NCBI GenBank assembly: GCA_963978905.1
Contig: OZ022259.1
Coordinates: forward strand, 7,068,001 to 7,132,000
DNA length: 64,000 bases
Direction of reading: 5' to 3'
From: Trichostrongylus colubriformis
Lineage: Eukaryota > Nematoda > Chromadorea > Rhabditida > Trichostrongylidae
Below the pieces are notes generated by a model. It did no database searches and was not told the origin of the DNA. It worked only from the letters and a program-made list of their open reading frames with translations. Numbering within the stretch: position 1 is the first letter of the stretch; the number at the start of each line of letters is the position of its first letter. This document shows positions 47,801-58,603 of this stretch, piece after piece. The position numbers and the translations under genes were made by a program.

Positions 47801-49471
47801 AAAGTATGTCAAGCAGCTGATGCTGTATTTTCGTGTTTCGTTTTTTTTTTTTGGCCTTTTTCATTCAAAATAACCCACTTTTTGTCTTTCCCTTTTTTCG
47901 TCAGTTTACTTGGTCAGAGTTCTACAATAGCACTTTGGGATCATATAAGCAGTAAGGATGACATATTAGATAGAAATTCCCATAATAAGCTCAAAAAACT
48001 TCCGTCAATCTTTCTTCATTCGCCTTCCAGTATGAGGATCATGTCCAGAGAAAATCTAGTACTGTGTGTCACACTTGTATCTATCAAGTATTGTTAGGCT
48101 GCGTTCATACTTCGCATCATATATCTCTACGACCCCTCCCTCCGCCTCGACGGTAATTTGTAGGGAGAAGTAGTAGGGGAATATAGAGCATGCGGGGTCG
48201 TATTGCATATGATTTCTGATGGGATGGCTGTACAACGATCGACGTCAAAAATTACGTTTACATGCTTGATGATGGCCAGAGGTTCATACTCCGTCGGGAC
48301 CAGGACGATGCAGAAACCTGGCTTCGTACCTCCAGCATCTGAAGAAACACCGACCCTGACTGTATAGAAAGCGATGGTCACACCTGAGGTCAAGCCTAGT
48401 GTCGAGGAAAATTTTTTTTTGGGAATTACGATCCCTCCCTTTTGACGCCATGTACCACTTGCTACGGGCGGAGGTGTTGAAGTGACAGGTGGCGCACAAC
48501 CCACTCTCATGATGCGAGGATCACATCCCGCATCAACGCCCGCCAAGGCCAACCAAGCCTTCCATCCCTACGTAGTCGGCGAATTGGTACCAGCTCGTGA
48601 GAGGATAAAAGCACTGACTTGTACATCGGCTGGCTACCGCAAGTCATTGTATAGGCCACATCACATTCACCAGCCATCACGATTCTGAATGGAACTAGAA
48701 TGTGCGGCGCATCCCACGAAGGGATTGAGTGATACCAAAAAACTTCATCCTTTATTCTTTTACCTCTTCCTATACTCAAAGTGTCTCCACAAAAGGAAGT
48801 TGTCAATCGATTTGATGATCATAGCACTCTACCTATACTGAGCTTGATTATCGATTACCTAGCTTTTCTAAAGATTGCTCGAACGGTTTGAAAATCAATC
48901 AGAATGAAATGTCGTCGGGGGTCGAGGAATTTTTTTTCATCCCCACAAATGCTTCACCCTATTTGCACTTTGAAAGGCACTGTTCCGAATTCGATTCCCA
49001 GACCATGTTCGTGGGATGGTCATCACTCGTCGCTGCCCGGCTTAGTCCGTAGTCAATTTATCACGGTGTTCGGATTTTGGAGCGATCAAAAGGTTGCGCT
49101 CGTAGAAAGAGGCACTCATTTCACTTGTAACACTCACCCTTTAAGAAATAATGTTTATAGCTATCTGCCAACAGCTAACGATCCTTCAGCTATTCGTTAC
49201 AGGCCCATGAGTACGTACTTTCACAATTACATCAAATCGGCAAAGAAAATAAGCTCAATTCTATAGAACAGGTTGGTTTTTTATCACAAACACATTACCG
49301 ATCAAATTATAACGTGTGATATTTCAGGTAAAACGAATATACCTCGAGATGGAACCGTTCAGTGTTGAAAACGGTCTATTGACACCTACGCTCAAGGCAA
49401 AACGCCCCCAATTACGGTTAAAATACAAGGATATTATTGATAGGATATACCGTGAAAATAAAAATGTTTGA
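38887..49471 (+). CDS. Long-chain acyl-CoA synthetase (ACSL type), 17 exons
   Basis: It activates long-chain fatty acids to acyl-CoA using ATP. Exons: 38887-39036, 39556-39669, 39728-39860, 41108-41255, 41338-41461, 43605-43714, 43778-43904, 44990-45094, 45196-45282, 45376-45510, 46201-46306, 46413-46564, 47297-47467, 47553-47644, 47698-47803, 49203-49271, 49328-49471. All phases fit, giving 690 aa, the usual ACSL length. Residues 8-28 form one membrane anchor. The AMP-binding P-loop [12 protein letters not shown] is at 261-272, [13 protein letters not shown] follows in exon 8, GYGQTECTA at 447-455, [20 protein letters not shown] in exon 13, and [13 protein letters not shown] at 555-567. The start at 38887 follows a possible trans-splice acceptor (GCACAG); an in-frame ATG at 38722 is the alternative. 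The donor after exon 8 (GTTCGA) is weak. Introns hold at least six MITEs. The exact C. elegans acs orthologue cannot be told from this. Confidence 0.95.
39267..39279 (+). repeat. Poly(G) tract, 13 bases
   Basis: Thirteen G after GGGGGA, in the first intron of the acyl-CoA synthetase gene. A run of eleven C follows at 39406-39416. Confidence 0.95.
39927..40102. mobile_element. MITE family G, copy 2 (in an acyl-CoA synthetase intron)
   Basis: Ends AGGCCTCGGTCGTACTTTGC and GAGTATGACCGCGGCCT. The interior (GTATCTCTGCGTCT, TGCGTCATCTCCGCACC) matches 27122-27295. Confidence 0.88.
40767..40982. mobile_element. GC-rich MITE family H, copy 1
   Basis: Inverted ends GGGGTGTGTGCACTTATGAC with GGAAAATCGC, and GCGATTTTCCGTCGTAAGTG with CACACACCCC. 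GC-rich core (GACGCCCGCGGCGGGTGCG). It lies in the intron 39861-41107. Confidence 0.9.
41462..43604 (+). other. Largest intron of the acyl-CoA synthetase gene
   Basis: Donor after GAG at 41461, acceptor GATTTCAG at 43604. It holds diverged copies of a TGGAGCAGAAAAA-type motif (42337, 42737, 42999), which may be an old relative of the foldback hairpins, and the 29-bp exact tandem duplication at 43419-43476. No gene seen. Confidence 0.6.
43419..43476. repeat. Exact 29-bp tandem duplication
   Basis: CATTCCTGAACCTGTACCAT followed by GCGTTATAA occurs twice in a row without a difference. Confidence 0.95.
43957..44385. mobile_element. MITE family F, copy 3 (most complete)
   Basis: Inverted ends ACGAAAAAATGAGTTTTT with TATTTATGTTGTATTTGCC, and GGCAAATACGACATAAATAC with AACTCATTTTTCCG. 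GC-rich core shared with 4308 and 21241. It lies in the intron 43905-44989. Confidence 0.85.
44598..44841. mobile_element. GC-rich MITE family H, copy 2, with 9-bp target duplication
   Basis: Inverted ends GGATGTGTACCCTTATGTCA and TGACATAAGGGTACACACCC. ATCAAGCTC is present immediately on both sides (44588-44596 and 44836-44844). A 9-bp duplication is typical of Mutator-like (MULE) elements. Confidence 0.85.
44868..44881 (+). repeat. Poly(G) tract, 14 bases
   Basis: Fourteen G after AAGATGGA, in the same intron of the acyl-CoA synthetase gene. Confidence 0.95.
45582..46083. mobile_element. MITE of about 500 bp in an acyl-CoA synthetase intron
   Basis: Inverted ends GCGATGGGTGTATGTCGTTA with GGACAGAAA, and TTTCTGTCCTAATGACATAC with ACCCGCTTGCGATG. 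The interior has GC-rich, palindromic stretches around CGTGTCGCG. No ORF. Confidence 0.8.
46672..46901. mobile_element. GC-rich MITE family H, copy 3
   Basis: Inverted ends GGGTGTGTGCAGATATGACA with GCGAATCGC, and GCGATTCGCTGTCATATCTG with CGCACACCCC. The flanks TTAAAAAC and TTGAAAAC look like an imperfect target duplication. It lies in the intron 46565-47296. Confidence 0.9.
47804..49202 (+). other. Last large intron of the acyl-CoA synthetase gene
   Basis: Contains a solo family-G end (AGGCTGCGTTCATACTTCGC at about 48094), an antisense open stretch of 141 codons at 48127-48552 with no recognised domain, and dispersed repeat R2 copy 2 (48500-48740). Acceptor GTTACAG at 49202. Confidence 0.55.
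48500..48740. repeat. Dispersed repeat R2, copy 2
   Basis: Matches 29885-30120 at CCAACCAAGCCTTCCATCCC and at the following ACCGCAAGTCATTGTATAGG and CGATTCTGAATGGAAC blocks. Confidence 0.6.
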
Positions 49472-51085
49472 TTGTGTTTGTGAGATTGTATTCGTCTGAA
49501 AAGAATGCTTTTCAAATCGATCTGAAAATTTGTTCATTAAATGGGCCTGAACTAAGGCCTAATGACATGAACACGCGAAGCAGTAGAAACCTGGTCCGCT
49601 TCGAGTAAAATGACACATCAGTTTGACCCTTCTCACTGAAGAATTTGCAGTACGACACAAGGGTCAAGCGGGCGGGCAAGAGCGCAGCAGAACACTCCAA
49701 TGGGGTCAAGCCGTGTGAGGAGGTGTTGGATGCACCCCTCAGCGCGTGGTCAATTTATGAGGTTGGTGCATAAGTCTTGCGACACATGTGGCTTTCTTCA
49801 AGACTTCATTACCTCAAAACTTTCAGTTGTATCTAGGTTACATAATTATCATTGTCTTCTACCACTTACTCCAGTGACTGCGAAGCTGCTCAATGCCTTC
49901 CGCTCACAAGCTACGATTTAAGAAACCCATTGATACACAATCCCAGAGGCACCACAGAATCAAATTTCTCATTTTCATGTAAAACTCAGGGCCTTGGTTG
50001 AGTAGTATTCGGAACACGCTAGGATATGAGATTACGAAGAATGGAGCGTATGTTTAGAGCTTAATTTCATCTTCTTTCCCGACCCCTTGGGGTCTTATCA
50101 AGATCAGCGACACTGCGCGTCGTGCTGCCATTCATGCGCTAGGGGAGCTGCCGGCGAAGACGGTACTACGTTCGCGTCCGGCTGATTGGGTCTCTCACCC
50201 GCCTGTAATCTACCCCACCGGCTAGCGACACAGAAGGATGCGAAAAAGGAGTAAAAGTGGTTTTTGGGTTCCTATTTCGGGGTTTTCGCCGTTTTCTTTC
50301 ATTTCTCTACTGTTGCACTGCTGAGCAACCCCTCTTTCATATTCTATAACCTGTGGAGCATACCCTTCCGAGGTCTTCAAGTCGCCGTTCTCTTCCATTC
50401 GTCTGCGCTCTCGTCGTGTAGGTAGAGATGCAAACTAAGGGATCAACTCTCGCAATAAGGGCAATTATTGTGTTCGACAGGTAAAATTATGGTTCAGATT
50501 GTAACTGCTATAGGAATGAAATCAAAAGCTGCAATGAAACTACTTCTCAGTGGACTACATATCCTGTTTTTCGTACTCTACATCGTATTATTTTTTATCA
50601 GCATATGCCCAAAAAGCTGTTATTAGGTTACTCACTAGTGTGCCGATATGGAGCTTTATTCCCTGGTGAGGACAGCAAGAAAACATGAACATCTCTAAAA
50701 AATGTCGATCTGCTATGTAAAAATGAACATCATGACAAAGTATCAAATAAAGCAAATCTACCCTATATATTATGTGAGCGATATAACTAGAATGCTTTGC
50801 ATGAACATGGTTATCTGATAAAGCGATCAATGATTAAATGGACAAGCGAATTTCATACCAGTAGCAATACTTATGTAAGGGAATGGCAAAAGTAACATAA
50901 TTCGCATGAAAAAAAAGATGAATATTTCTTTCGACTACTGCAGTAAATGGAAAATTATGAACAGAACTACAATACGAGACTCGCTGGAAAAAGGATATTG
51001 CAACGGATAGTACAGGGCAGAAATTTCAGATTCGACTCACTAGATGGCGGCTCCGGGAGGAATCAGATTACCTCGGAGGTTGCAT
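49472..51085. other. Convergent intergenic region, nothing identified
   Basis: Lies between the 3' ends of the acyl-CoA synthetase (+) and F-box (-) genes. No repeat family or further gene is recognised. No clear AATAAA is found close to the synthetase stop. Confidence 0.45.
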
Positions 51086-53820
51086 TCACACGACCACGCG
51101 ACGACGACGACCACGAGAGCGCATCTGACGGATCACTGCCCACTTCTTGATTCTTTTATACTTGCCCAGCACTTCACGCCGTTCCATATCAGTCTCGTCC
51201 AGTCTTGAATTTATTGTTGAAAGTTTTCAAAAGTTAAAATAACACCTGCTCAGAAGTGAGACTGTACTCTCTCCATATGCTACGTCTCTCTATTTCCCGA
51301 ATGTCGAAACCACTCACTTTTCCCATCCTCGTTCTTTCCAATAATCATTGCTATTTGGGAACATTGTTGTAGGATCAAAGAAGTCATCCGTGGAATAGAA
51401 CTCGGCGCAACACAATGATGTCATTTTTATCAAAAGCGCCTGCATCTTCTCAATCAAATTCGTCACACGCGAGCCCCTTATGTCGTACCAAAACAGCTCT
51501 TCAACCTAAAAAATAGTTTGCACCGAGATGTAATAAGTCTCCAGTGATCATTAAGAATCAGCTCCAAAAAGGTGCATCTGAATATTACGGTAGTAAAAGT
51601 TCACCTTCGATAGATCCAAACCCAATAACATATCCATTAAAGCATCTGTGATCACTAATCCTTTGATTATAAGAAATGTGCAAATCTGGCCAGGACTAAA
51701 AAAAAGCATCATGTAATGAAACATAGATACACGCTAACAAAAGCAGATATCAAAGTTATGATAAACATAAATGCATCCAAATGTCACAACAAGGGAAAAA
51801 GTCACTATACTATTGGGTAAAGGTTTACCAGCAACTTTATGTCATCACCATCCTTTAACCTCCTCCCTATGCCTTCATACTCCGCCAATGAAACTTCTTA
51901 CATTGAATGTAAGGATAACTATACCGCAATATCATCTTGGATCACTTCCCAAAGCAGTGGCTTTCAGGAAAGAAGGGATGAGGTTTGATTATGGGCGTGT
52001 TTGGTGTGGGCAAATCCAACGCGATAGGTTTGCAGGTCAGCTGTAAAAGAGGTAAGGGTGCGAGGAACGGAAAGAGGTGAGTGACAACATTCGCAGAAGA
52101 GCAAATGAAGAGTCCACGCTGGAACAGGGTGAAGCACTATGAGTAGAGCTTCTACCAGAAGGCTGGCTTCACCAGCGACCGTCAAAGAGTGACAGAGGTC
52201 GGTTTTAGTTTATTTGTGAAAGAAATCACAGTCAAAATAGAGCGGAGCCAGAGTGTGGGGCTCAAGACACATTCCTTATTTTCGTGGGTGCGTACAAAAT
52301 TGGTACGGAATTGATAAATTGGTGAACAGGAGATAGTGCTTTCTGTGGGCATACATAGTACGAGCAGAAGTGACAAAAAAAGTATGAAAGTTTGCAATTC
52401 AGTTGCGGCATACTTAAACAATGGATCCAATAAGAACGGGTTCCGGCTTCGAGTATTTTTGATCACGTTAGCGCGGTTTCCATAATCTATGCGATGTCTC
52501 TTTAGAGCCCCGACTCCGATATGCTTTCGGAGGAAACGTTTTATGTGAAGCAAGAAGTGGATGGCTCCTGAGTGAAAAGAAATCGGCCGATTACATCATC
52601 AACAACTTGGTTGTCGATTCGAGATGATGCTCACACCGTTTGCCGGTATTAGGGTAGTAATATAACTAATATTCAGAAGTACAATTCGGTGACCCACTGC
52701 CGTAAACATCAAACAAAAGCGGGATAATAACAAAAGAACTCACAAAATCGCGGAAGGAACCTCGCTTATCAGCACACATTTTGAAAAGTATCGCTTTCCG
52801 CTCTCGCCATAAATGTAAGCAACAACACAACCTCCGTAATTTCGATCACGTTCAACCGGCGCCTATAAAGGTACGATCATGATATAGGTTGATAAAAGTC
52901 CCCAGTGATAACAGTTTTGCAGCCATCAAAAAGCGATTACCTGTAGTCGTAGCCCAATTGATGGCTTGGGCAAGTGTTGGTGGAATTCGTTGATCACATC
53001 TCGGAACCTCTTGCACACAGATCGCAACCGATATAGCCTCTATAGTGAACGATGAAACACCAGAATAAGCACCATGACCAGTAAAAACTCACCTTGATCG
53101 CAATAATTCGACGACCTCCGAAAAGATAGTTTGATTGCAGAGCTTGGATACCATAGTGGTCCGGAATGGAAATGTAGTTGAAAATTTTAAGGAGAATGTC
53201 GTCAGGAAGATCAGTAAATAATATAGTCTGAAAAATTTATTTGTTCGTGAAAAAGGAACAGCTTCAGAGACATTTGTGATACCTGCTCTTTTTCCTCACT
53301 TTCTGTTGCCTGGTTCTGTTTGCCGCTTTGCTTCTTGCTTTTGTTACTCTCTTCGAAAAGCTTTGAGATCAATTCAGCTTGTTCAAAAGTTGCGCGTGGA
53401 TTGTATACCCGCATACGTCGAAATCTCTGAGACCAATGACCTGAAAACAACGAGAACTAGAGAATTCGCAAGCTAGCATGAGAGATTTGAGCCTGAAATA
53501 AGGGGTGAGCAGAAGATGACCACGTTGAAGACATGTTCCGTGAAAAGCCGCATGATGCACAAATACATAGGGACGGCATATCACAAAAAGTTAAGGCCGC
53601 GTTCATACTTTGCGCACCGACCAACGCCGACACTGGGAATGCCGCCTCAGAGGAGTGCGACAAACAAGTATTATTACGTGCCCGCGATGAAGATGGCTAA
53701 CACACACACAAAAATGTATGGTATCATGACTTACAATGGCAATAAAAATAAGGAAAAAAACAAAAGACAAAAGAAAAACTCACCGGAAATTGGCGTTTTG
53801 GTGAAGCGCCTCTTACCCAT
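51086..53820 (-). CDS. F-box protein (nematode FTH-like), about 354 aa
   Basis: Likely a substrate adaptor of an SCF ubiquitin ligase. Minus-strand exons, 5' to 3': 53784-53820, 53283-53440, 53093-53227, 52941-53039, 52744-52862, 52637-52665, 52467-52567, 51605-51685, 51318-51505, 51086-51203 (stop TGA). Phases agree throughout. Residues 1-65 are basic and Lys/Glu-rich (MGKRRFTKTPISGHW). The F-box LPDDILLKIFNYIS is at 72-85 and continues as RLRSVCKRFRDVI after residue 110. Later parts (IKRFLRKHIGVGALKRHRID, LDLSKVEELFWYDIR) resemble the C-terminal FTH-type region of nematode F-box proteins. The tail is RSRGRRRRVVV. The start is a true ATG, 32 bases after a TTTTCAG with no upstream exon, fitting trans-splicing. 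Weak points are the 29-nt exon at 52637 and the join between 52467 and 51685, where an exon may be missing. F-box genes of this type expand rapidly in nematodes. Confidence 0.8.
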
Positions 53821-53852
53821 AATTTGAAGGCAAAAAAGGCAGGAAGAAGTGG

Positions 53853-53859
53853 CTGAAAA
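53853..53859 (-). promoter_or_regulatory. Probable trans-splice acceptor of the F-box gene
   Basis: TTTTCAG on the minus strand, 32 bases before the ATG at 53820, with no coding exon before it. Spliced-leader addition is inferred. Confidence 0.5.
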
Positions 53860-54565
53860 CCAGATATTTTAAAGAGCGGAATTTAGCAGTAAAACCTCAA
53901 TCCACGACTATGTGCAAGAAGAATGTGAAACGATTAATGGAAGATGTGAAGAAAAGTGGTAAAAGCTAGCAGAAAATCAGGGCCTATCTTATTCACAAGG
54001 TACTTCTGTAAGCCATTGGGCAGATAGTATGAAAGGGCCCGTCCCATACACCTCATCAGCACCGCCACTGCAGCAAGTGGACTCCGACACTTACCAAAAT
54101 TATAGAACAATATGCCTTAGTTGGAAGCGAAAGAGGATATTTCCAATTTTAACACACGATAAAGGGACGGAATGATATCCCGCCAAAATGTTAGCTGACT
54201 ACCACAAAAACAGTTCTCGCCACAAATCACTGGAATCACTCGACATTATCTGACTGCAAGTTCAGCATGATGCCCCTCACTACTTAATTCACTGTATTTC
54301 GCAGGCACGATCAATTTCAGCCGAATAGCGTAGGCAAACGTATGGAAGAAAGTAGTGCAGATGGGACGATCTCACACCATGAATGGACAAACCGGTGCGC
54401 TCGATAAAGCGAGCTTGTAAGAGAGAGAGGGACGAAGGCGCGGAGAAAGAAGCAAAGAGACGATGACATTTGCAAGAACCGACAAACATTACAATAAAGA
54501 CATCGAAAGCGATAGTACAGTGCGTGTGACAGCCACTTTACCAAATACACTTTCAGAATGAACAA
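53860..54565. other. Spacer between two same-strand genes
   Basis: About 700 bp between the SAM gene's poly(A) signal and the F-box gene's acceptor. No repeat or gene seen. The distance is rather long for a nematode operon. Confidence 0.45.
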
Positions 54566-54571
54566 TTTATT
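54566..54571 (-). terminator. Poly(A) signal AATAAA of the SAM gene
   Basis: AATAAA on the minus strand, 42 bases past the stop codon. A second AATAAA overlaps the stop codon itself (54612-54617). Confidence 0.6.
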
Positions 54572-54612
54572 CGTATGTACAAATATATGAAACTTAATTT
54601 CTGGGTGTAGTT

Positions 54613-57500
54613 TTATTCTCGAGAATTTTGCGCTTTAAGCTTTGACAGTTCATCCAAGTCACTATAGAGCTTCTCCTTTCGAATTTCTAGCAATAAATCT
54701 TGCCTGAAAATACCAAATGTAACATGGATACAATCGAAAATTCGAAGAATCATTTTATGAAGTAGCTACCTCTCGTCATACGAGCCAATACCAATCTCTT
54801 TTAGATCACTGTCGGTGATATCAACAAGAACGCGACCTAGAAAAGGTTTGATAGGAAACACATCCAAACCATTCATAGGAAATATTGTTACCCATGGAGT
54901 TACTGACTGCCGCCCAAATCTACAACATGAAAAACTGCAGTGCGAGACTGCTCCTCGTTATGACCGTCTGCCAATCGAACGTTGCACGTCCAAGCCCCGC
55001 TATCCCTTTAACTTTTCAATCTTACCATTGACCGCAGTGCTGCACAATGCAGTGTTGAGAGTTCGGTGATTATTCGGTTAGGAAGCTCAACTTTCCACTG
55101 CACGTTAAATAAGCTACGGTGAGAAACAAGGACTGTACTGGACCACCGAAGGACTGTTGTGATTGAAAACAAGCACAAACGTAGCATGGCCGACCAGTTG
55201 ATGGCTTTTAGAACGGATGATCTGCAGCGATCGATTCGTCTGTATCGTTACATTCTTAGTGCGCCAAGGATCAGTAGATTCCTTCAAAGCACTTTATTTT
55301 GAAAAGCCAGCTCAAGCCATTTCTCAAATCGAAGAAAGGGCACAGCAATGTCCTGGATTTATTCGCAGATTCCACGCGAAATGCATTAAAAAATCATCTC
55401 TTCCACAGCAGGCGCAGACATCAAATGGTAACGTATTACAGCTGGAGTGCTCAGGTCACCTTCGCAATACAGGGCATTTCAGCAGTGAAAGAAAGACTTT
55501 GATGATTTGACTCGACCTTCACCCTTCCCTCTCGAGTGCAGAGTGCGCAAAGTGAAGGATTACAGCTCTCGAAAAACGACAACGTAGAAAGAAACAGATG
55601 TGCGTTGGTGTCGAAATTACTGTAGGATGATATGAAGTTCCTTTTATTGCAACAGGGACATTACTTTTCACATTGATAAAGGAGTGAGCACATTTATAAT
55701 GGCTCATGCAGAGTTTTCGGAAGCAGACGTGACCCGGTTCCCTTCAGTCATGAGTGACTTCCCAATTATGAATGTACCTTTAGTATGAACGCGGCCTAAT
55801 ACTAGTGTATGACTGCACCTACGGAACTTGTTTTTTCAGCTATTTGCAAGCATAAGCATGAGGTAAATACTTGAAATGTCTAATGTAGTTGCGGGTGCCA
55901 CTTCACTGCTTTTGACGTGTGGCGCTACTTTTGCCTAAGCTTTTGCCTTAGCCTTAAATTGAGGTACTCCGCCTCTTCTTCAATGGGCATTGGTAAAAAT
56001 ATGCGCTTTAGTACACAAAGTGATAATTGTGGGATGGTGTCAGGTGAAGAAGAAAGGGGAAAAATTAGTGTGCTTGAAATGATTGAGCCTACCGCCATGG
56101 GGACATCAAAAACTTATTCCTGCTTGATTTTCAAAAAAGTCACAGTTTCAACCTAAGTTCAGATTTTCATGAAGATTCTGACCGTATTACTCTATTGAAT
56201 GATATGTCGCGGATTGCCCGCATCTTTTAGCATCGCGGTGTAAAGGGAGAAGGGCGCACGCAAACTTTCCACGTCCAAGCGCTGGTGTGTGCCCAAACGC
56301 CTCACCGAAGACGCTGCGCCGTAAGGCCGCTTTCATACTTTGCGCACCGACGCCGTCAGGCGCGTGACGGCGTCGGTGCGCAAAGTATGAAAGCGGCCTA
56401 ACCCGAGACACCTCACCATGACCGAGGACACCTCGTCGTGACCGGCGAAGCGGACCCGCTAGGGACTTTAACCTTTCCCGACCTGGGCCATCCCTAATAC
56501 ATAGTTGTACACCATAGCCAACCGCCTCTTCCAATGCCTTTGCATATGTACAGTTGACCAATCCTACCCACATACTATCGCCCTCGGACCCTGAACATCA
56601 CATCACTGGCAACCTGCACTAGAGCTATCATAGCCTAAAAGAGCACGACATGACTCGATCACTCAGTTGTTCGTTGCTCTTGAAGCTTCGAAATGAAATA
56701 CCTAGCACAATGTGGACGTTCAATATCTCCTCTTCCCCTTCTACCTCCTTCTCGAGGTCAAGATAAACAACCGATATGCATTTAAAAAAAGTTTTTGAGA
56801 AGAGCCTGGGGGGGGAGGGGCACTCCACTATGCTCGGCGTATTAGTCTTTCAGTCAATGTCTAGTTTAAATGGAAGCCCCTAGTAGCCCTTCCGGGAAGA
56901 AATTCATCAACGGTACTAATCCCCAATATGAGAGATTCGATTTGTCGCCGAGAAGGTAAATTTTGTAACCTCGATGTGCCGAAACTGCACAGTTTTGCCT
57001 ACAAAGTATTCCACTTCTGAGTCTTGAAAAACAAAAATTGAATGATCAGAAACAAATAGAACCGTTTTGCAGAGCTGTGAAAGTTCTATCGAATACACAT
57101 ATTGCATTGTCGTGTGTCGGAATTGTCGAAGGACGAAAAGAATGTTGTGGAACACATGGAATAAGAAAAGGCACAAACTATTGCTCAATCTTATAACTAC
57201 GGGCTCCACTCCCCCCCCGCGCCTCCACGAACAGCCTTCGAGCGCCCAAGCTCTCTCAACCCCTCCATGACTTTTATGAATAGAACAAATGCATGAGATA
57301 TCTTTCATCTACAGAAAAATGCTTTACATTCATCAGCGGCTATAATACTCACCTGTAACATTATGGCGCAGGAAATACAAAGAATATTTAAGCGCTAATT
57401 TCGGTCTTCGCCTTCGAAGCCAATCGTCGACATCAGATGCCGTCCAGAAACATATTGGCCGGTGTGAAACAGTTTGAAACACTTCCTGAGCATGTGTCAT
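54613..57500 (-). CDS. Aveugle/SAMD10/12-like SAM-domain protein, 101 aa
   Basis: Minus-strand exons 57353-57500, 54770-54836, 54613-54703; phases 1 and 2 agree, giving 101 residues. The SAM domain fills the protein: FWTASDVDDWLRRRR (18-32), LALKYSLYFLRHNVTG (35-50), RVLVDITDSDLKEIGIGSYD (51-70), then DERQDLLLEIRKEKLY. It ends in a short helical tail (SDLDELSKLKAQNSRE). Length, the HNVTGR pattern and the tail match Drosophila Aveugle and vertebrate SAMD10/12, which scaffold CNK and Raf in Ras-MAPK signalling. The name is inference from this resemblance; another small SAM protein is possible. The ATG lies 12 bases after a TTTCAG with no earlier exon, so the transcript is probably trans-spliced. 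A 2.5-kb intron separates exons 1 and 2. Confidence 0.8.
54837..57352 (-). other. First intron of the SAM gene
   Basis: Contains the perfect hairpin 56324-56399, a solo family-G end at about 55782-55799 (AGTATGAACGCGGCCTAA), and an open plus-strand stretch at 55217-55510 with no recognised domain. Nothing else is supported. Confidence 0.6.
56324..56399. mobile_element. Perfect 35-bp inverted repeat with 6-base loop (minimal MITE)
   Basis: The left arm 56324-56358 begins AGGCCGCTTTCATACTTTGC and ends CGCCGTCA. The right arm 56365-56399 is its exact complement, and the loop is GGCGCG. TAA-like bases lie on both sides. The arm resembles the ends of family G (27122, 39927) and solo ends at 23712, 48094, 53592 and 55782. 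Confidence 0.92.
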
Positions 57501-57512
57501 GCAGATGATACA

Positions 57513-57519
57513 CTGAAAG
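57513..57519 (-). promoter_or_regulatory. Probable trans-splice acceptor of the SAM gene
   Basis: CTTTCAG on the minus strand, 12 bases before the ATG at 57500. No upstream exon is visible. Confidence 0.5.
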
Positions 57520-57755
57520 AAGACATCTCGCTAATCCACCAACTGTCCACTATTTTTTTTAAAAAGTGTGTTAACGGGTATGGAAAGAGGGGCAAAAGCT
57601 CAAAAGCTCGAGTTTCCCCCTGAGCCTGGGCAGAAAGGAGCTCTGGATGCACTAAACAACTCGCTTATGCAATTAAACGTTTCGCAACAGGTCAGAAGTG
57701 GCTCTTGTGTCCTGCCGCCCTATACCGCCTCGAAAAGCTTCGGTGCCACTGTAAT

Positions 57756-58130
57756 GAGTGCGTACACTTATGACAAATATTCGCGCGGCCGCGCGCGGCG
57801 AGCGGCACCGCGGATTTCCTACGAGTGGTTGCGTACATTGCAAAACTCTTTTTGGAGTTTTTACGTCCGAATAAATTATTCCTTAATTAGGATTGTTATC
57901 ATGTGGTGCTATCGTTTCTTTTGAATATATGACACTATTTTATCTTTTAAAGGCACAAAAGTTATTGTCTTTTTGATAATGATGAGATAAATAGCTATTT
58001 CTTTAAGGACCCCCGTGGTACTAGGACCTTGCGTCCTGAGCGGAACTCCAACCAGCCGAGGCAAGTCGTGCTGATGGCGCCGCAAGTGTGACGTCGCAAA
58101 GGGAAATTTTGTCATAAGTGTACATACCCC
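57756..58130. mobile_element. GC-rich MITE family H, copy 4 (enlarged)
   Basis: Ends GAGTGCGTACACTTATGACA and TGTCATAAGTGTACATACCC are inverted. The core GCGCGGCCGCGCGCGGCGAG and GGCGCCGCAAGTGTGACG match the other copies. About 150 bp of AT-rich sequence (57830-58010) splits it. Confidence 0.8.
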
Positions 58131-58603
58131 ACGGGAATTAGGGGGGGGGGCGGTGCACTGAGCTTTACGTCTCTATCGCTATGGCTAGAGTGCAGAGAAG
58201 CCATAGCGCTAGCCGAAACAGGTTCGAATTCTGCATAGAAACGATTCTGATGGAGCAAATTCGTCGTTTTTTCATCCTACGTAGCCTAAGCCTTGAGGGA
58301 AAAGAATTCCTTTTCCTGGGCATGGGCAGATACGCGTGTGTGGTTGTTTGGCCTAGTTGAAGTGAATTTTTCGTAAAAAATAATTCAATCGTATTCTCAG
58401 TTAGTTAGCTGTATCTAGGCATGAAATAACTTTGAGAGTGCCTATAAGCAGGAATCGGGTGCGGCTTACGCTTTTGTCGAGTGAACCCCCCCCCCCTAAC
58501 TCCAGTAGCACCAAGCTTCAACGATGGAATTTGTGCTAGTATAGTTCAGGACCACTCCATTGTTCTCGTCGTTCGGCGCCATTTGTCTTGGTTTTTATTC
58601 TAA

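Noticed and set aside
48127..48552. 141-codon antisense ORF in a synthetase intron.
   Set aside because: No recognised domain, low-complexity Pro/Thr stretches, and overlap with a dispersed repeat.
54889..54935. Possible SAM-gene exon reading IWAAVSNSM.
   Set aside because: The exon at 57353-57512 supplies the real first half of the SAM domain and joins 54836 in the same phase.
55217..55510. 97-codon plus-strand ORF in the SAM-gene intron.
   Set aside because: No splice partners, no domain, and the composition is not distinctive.
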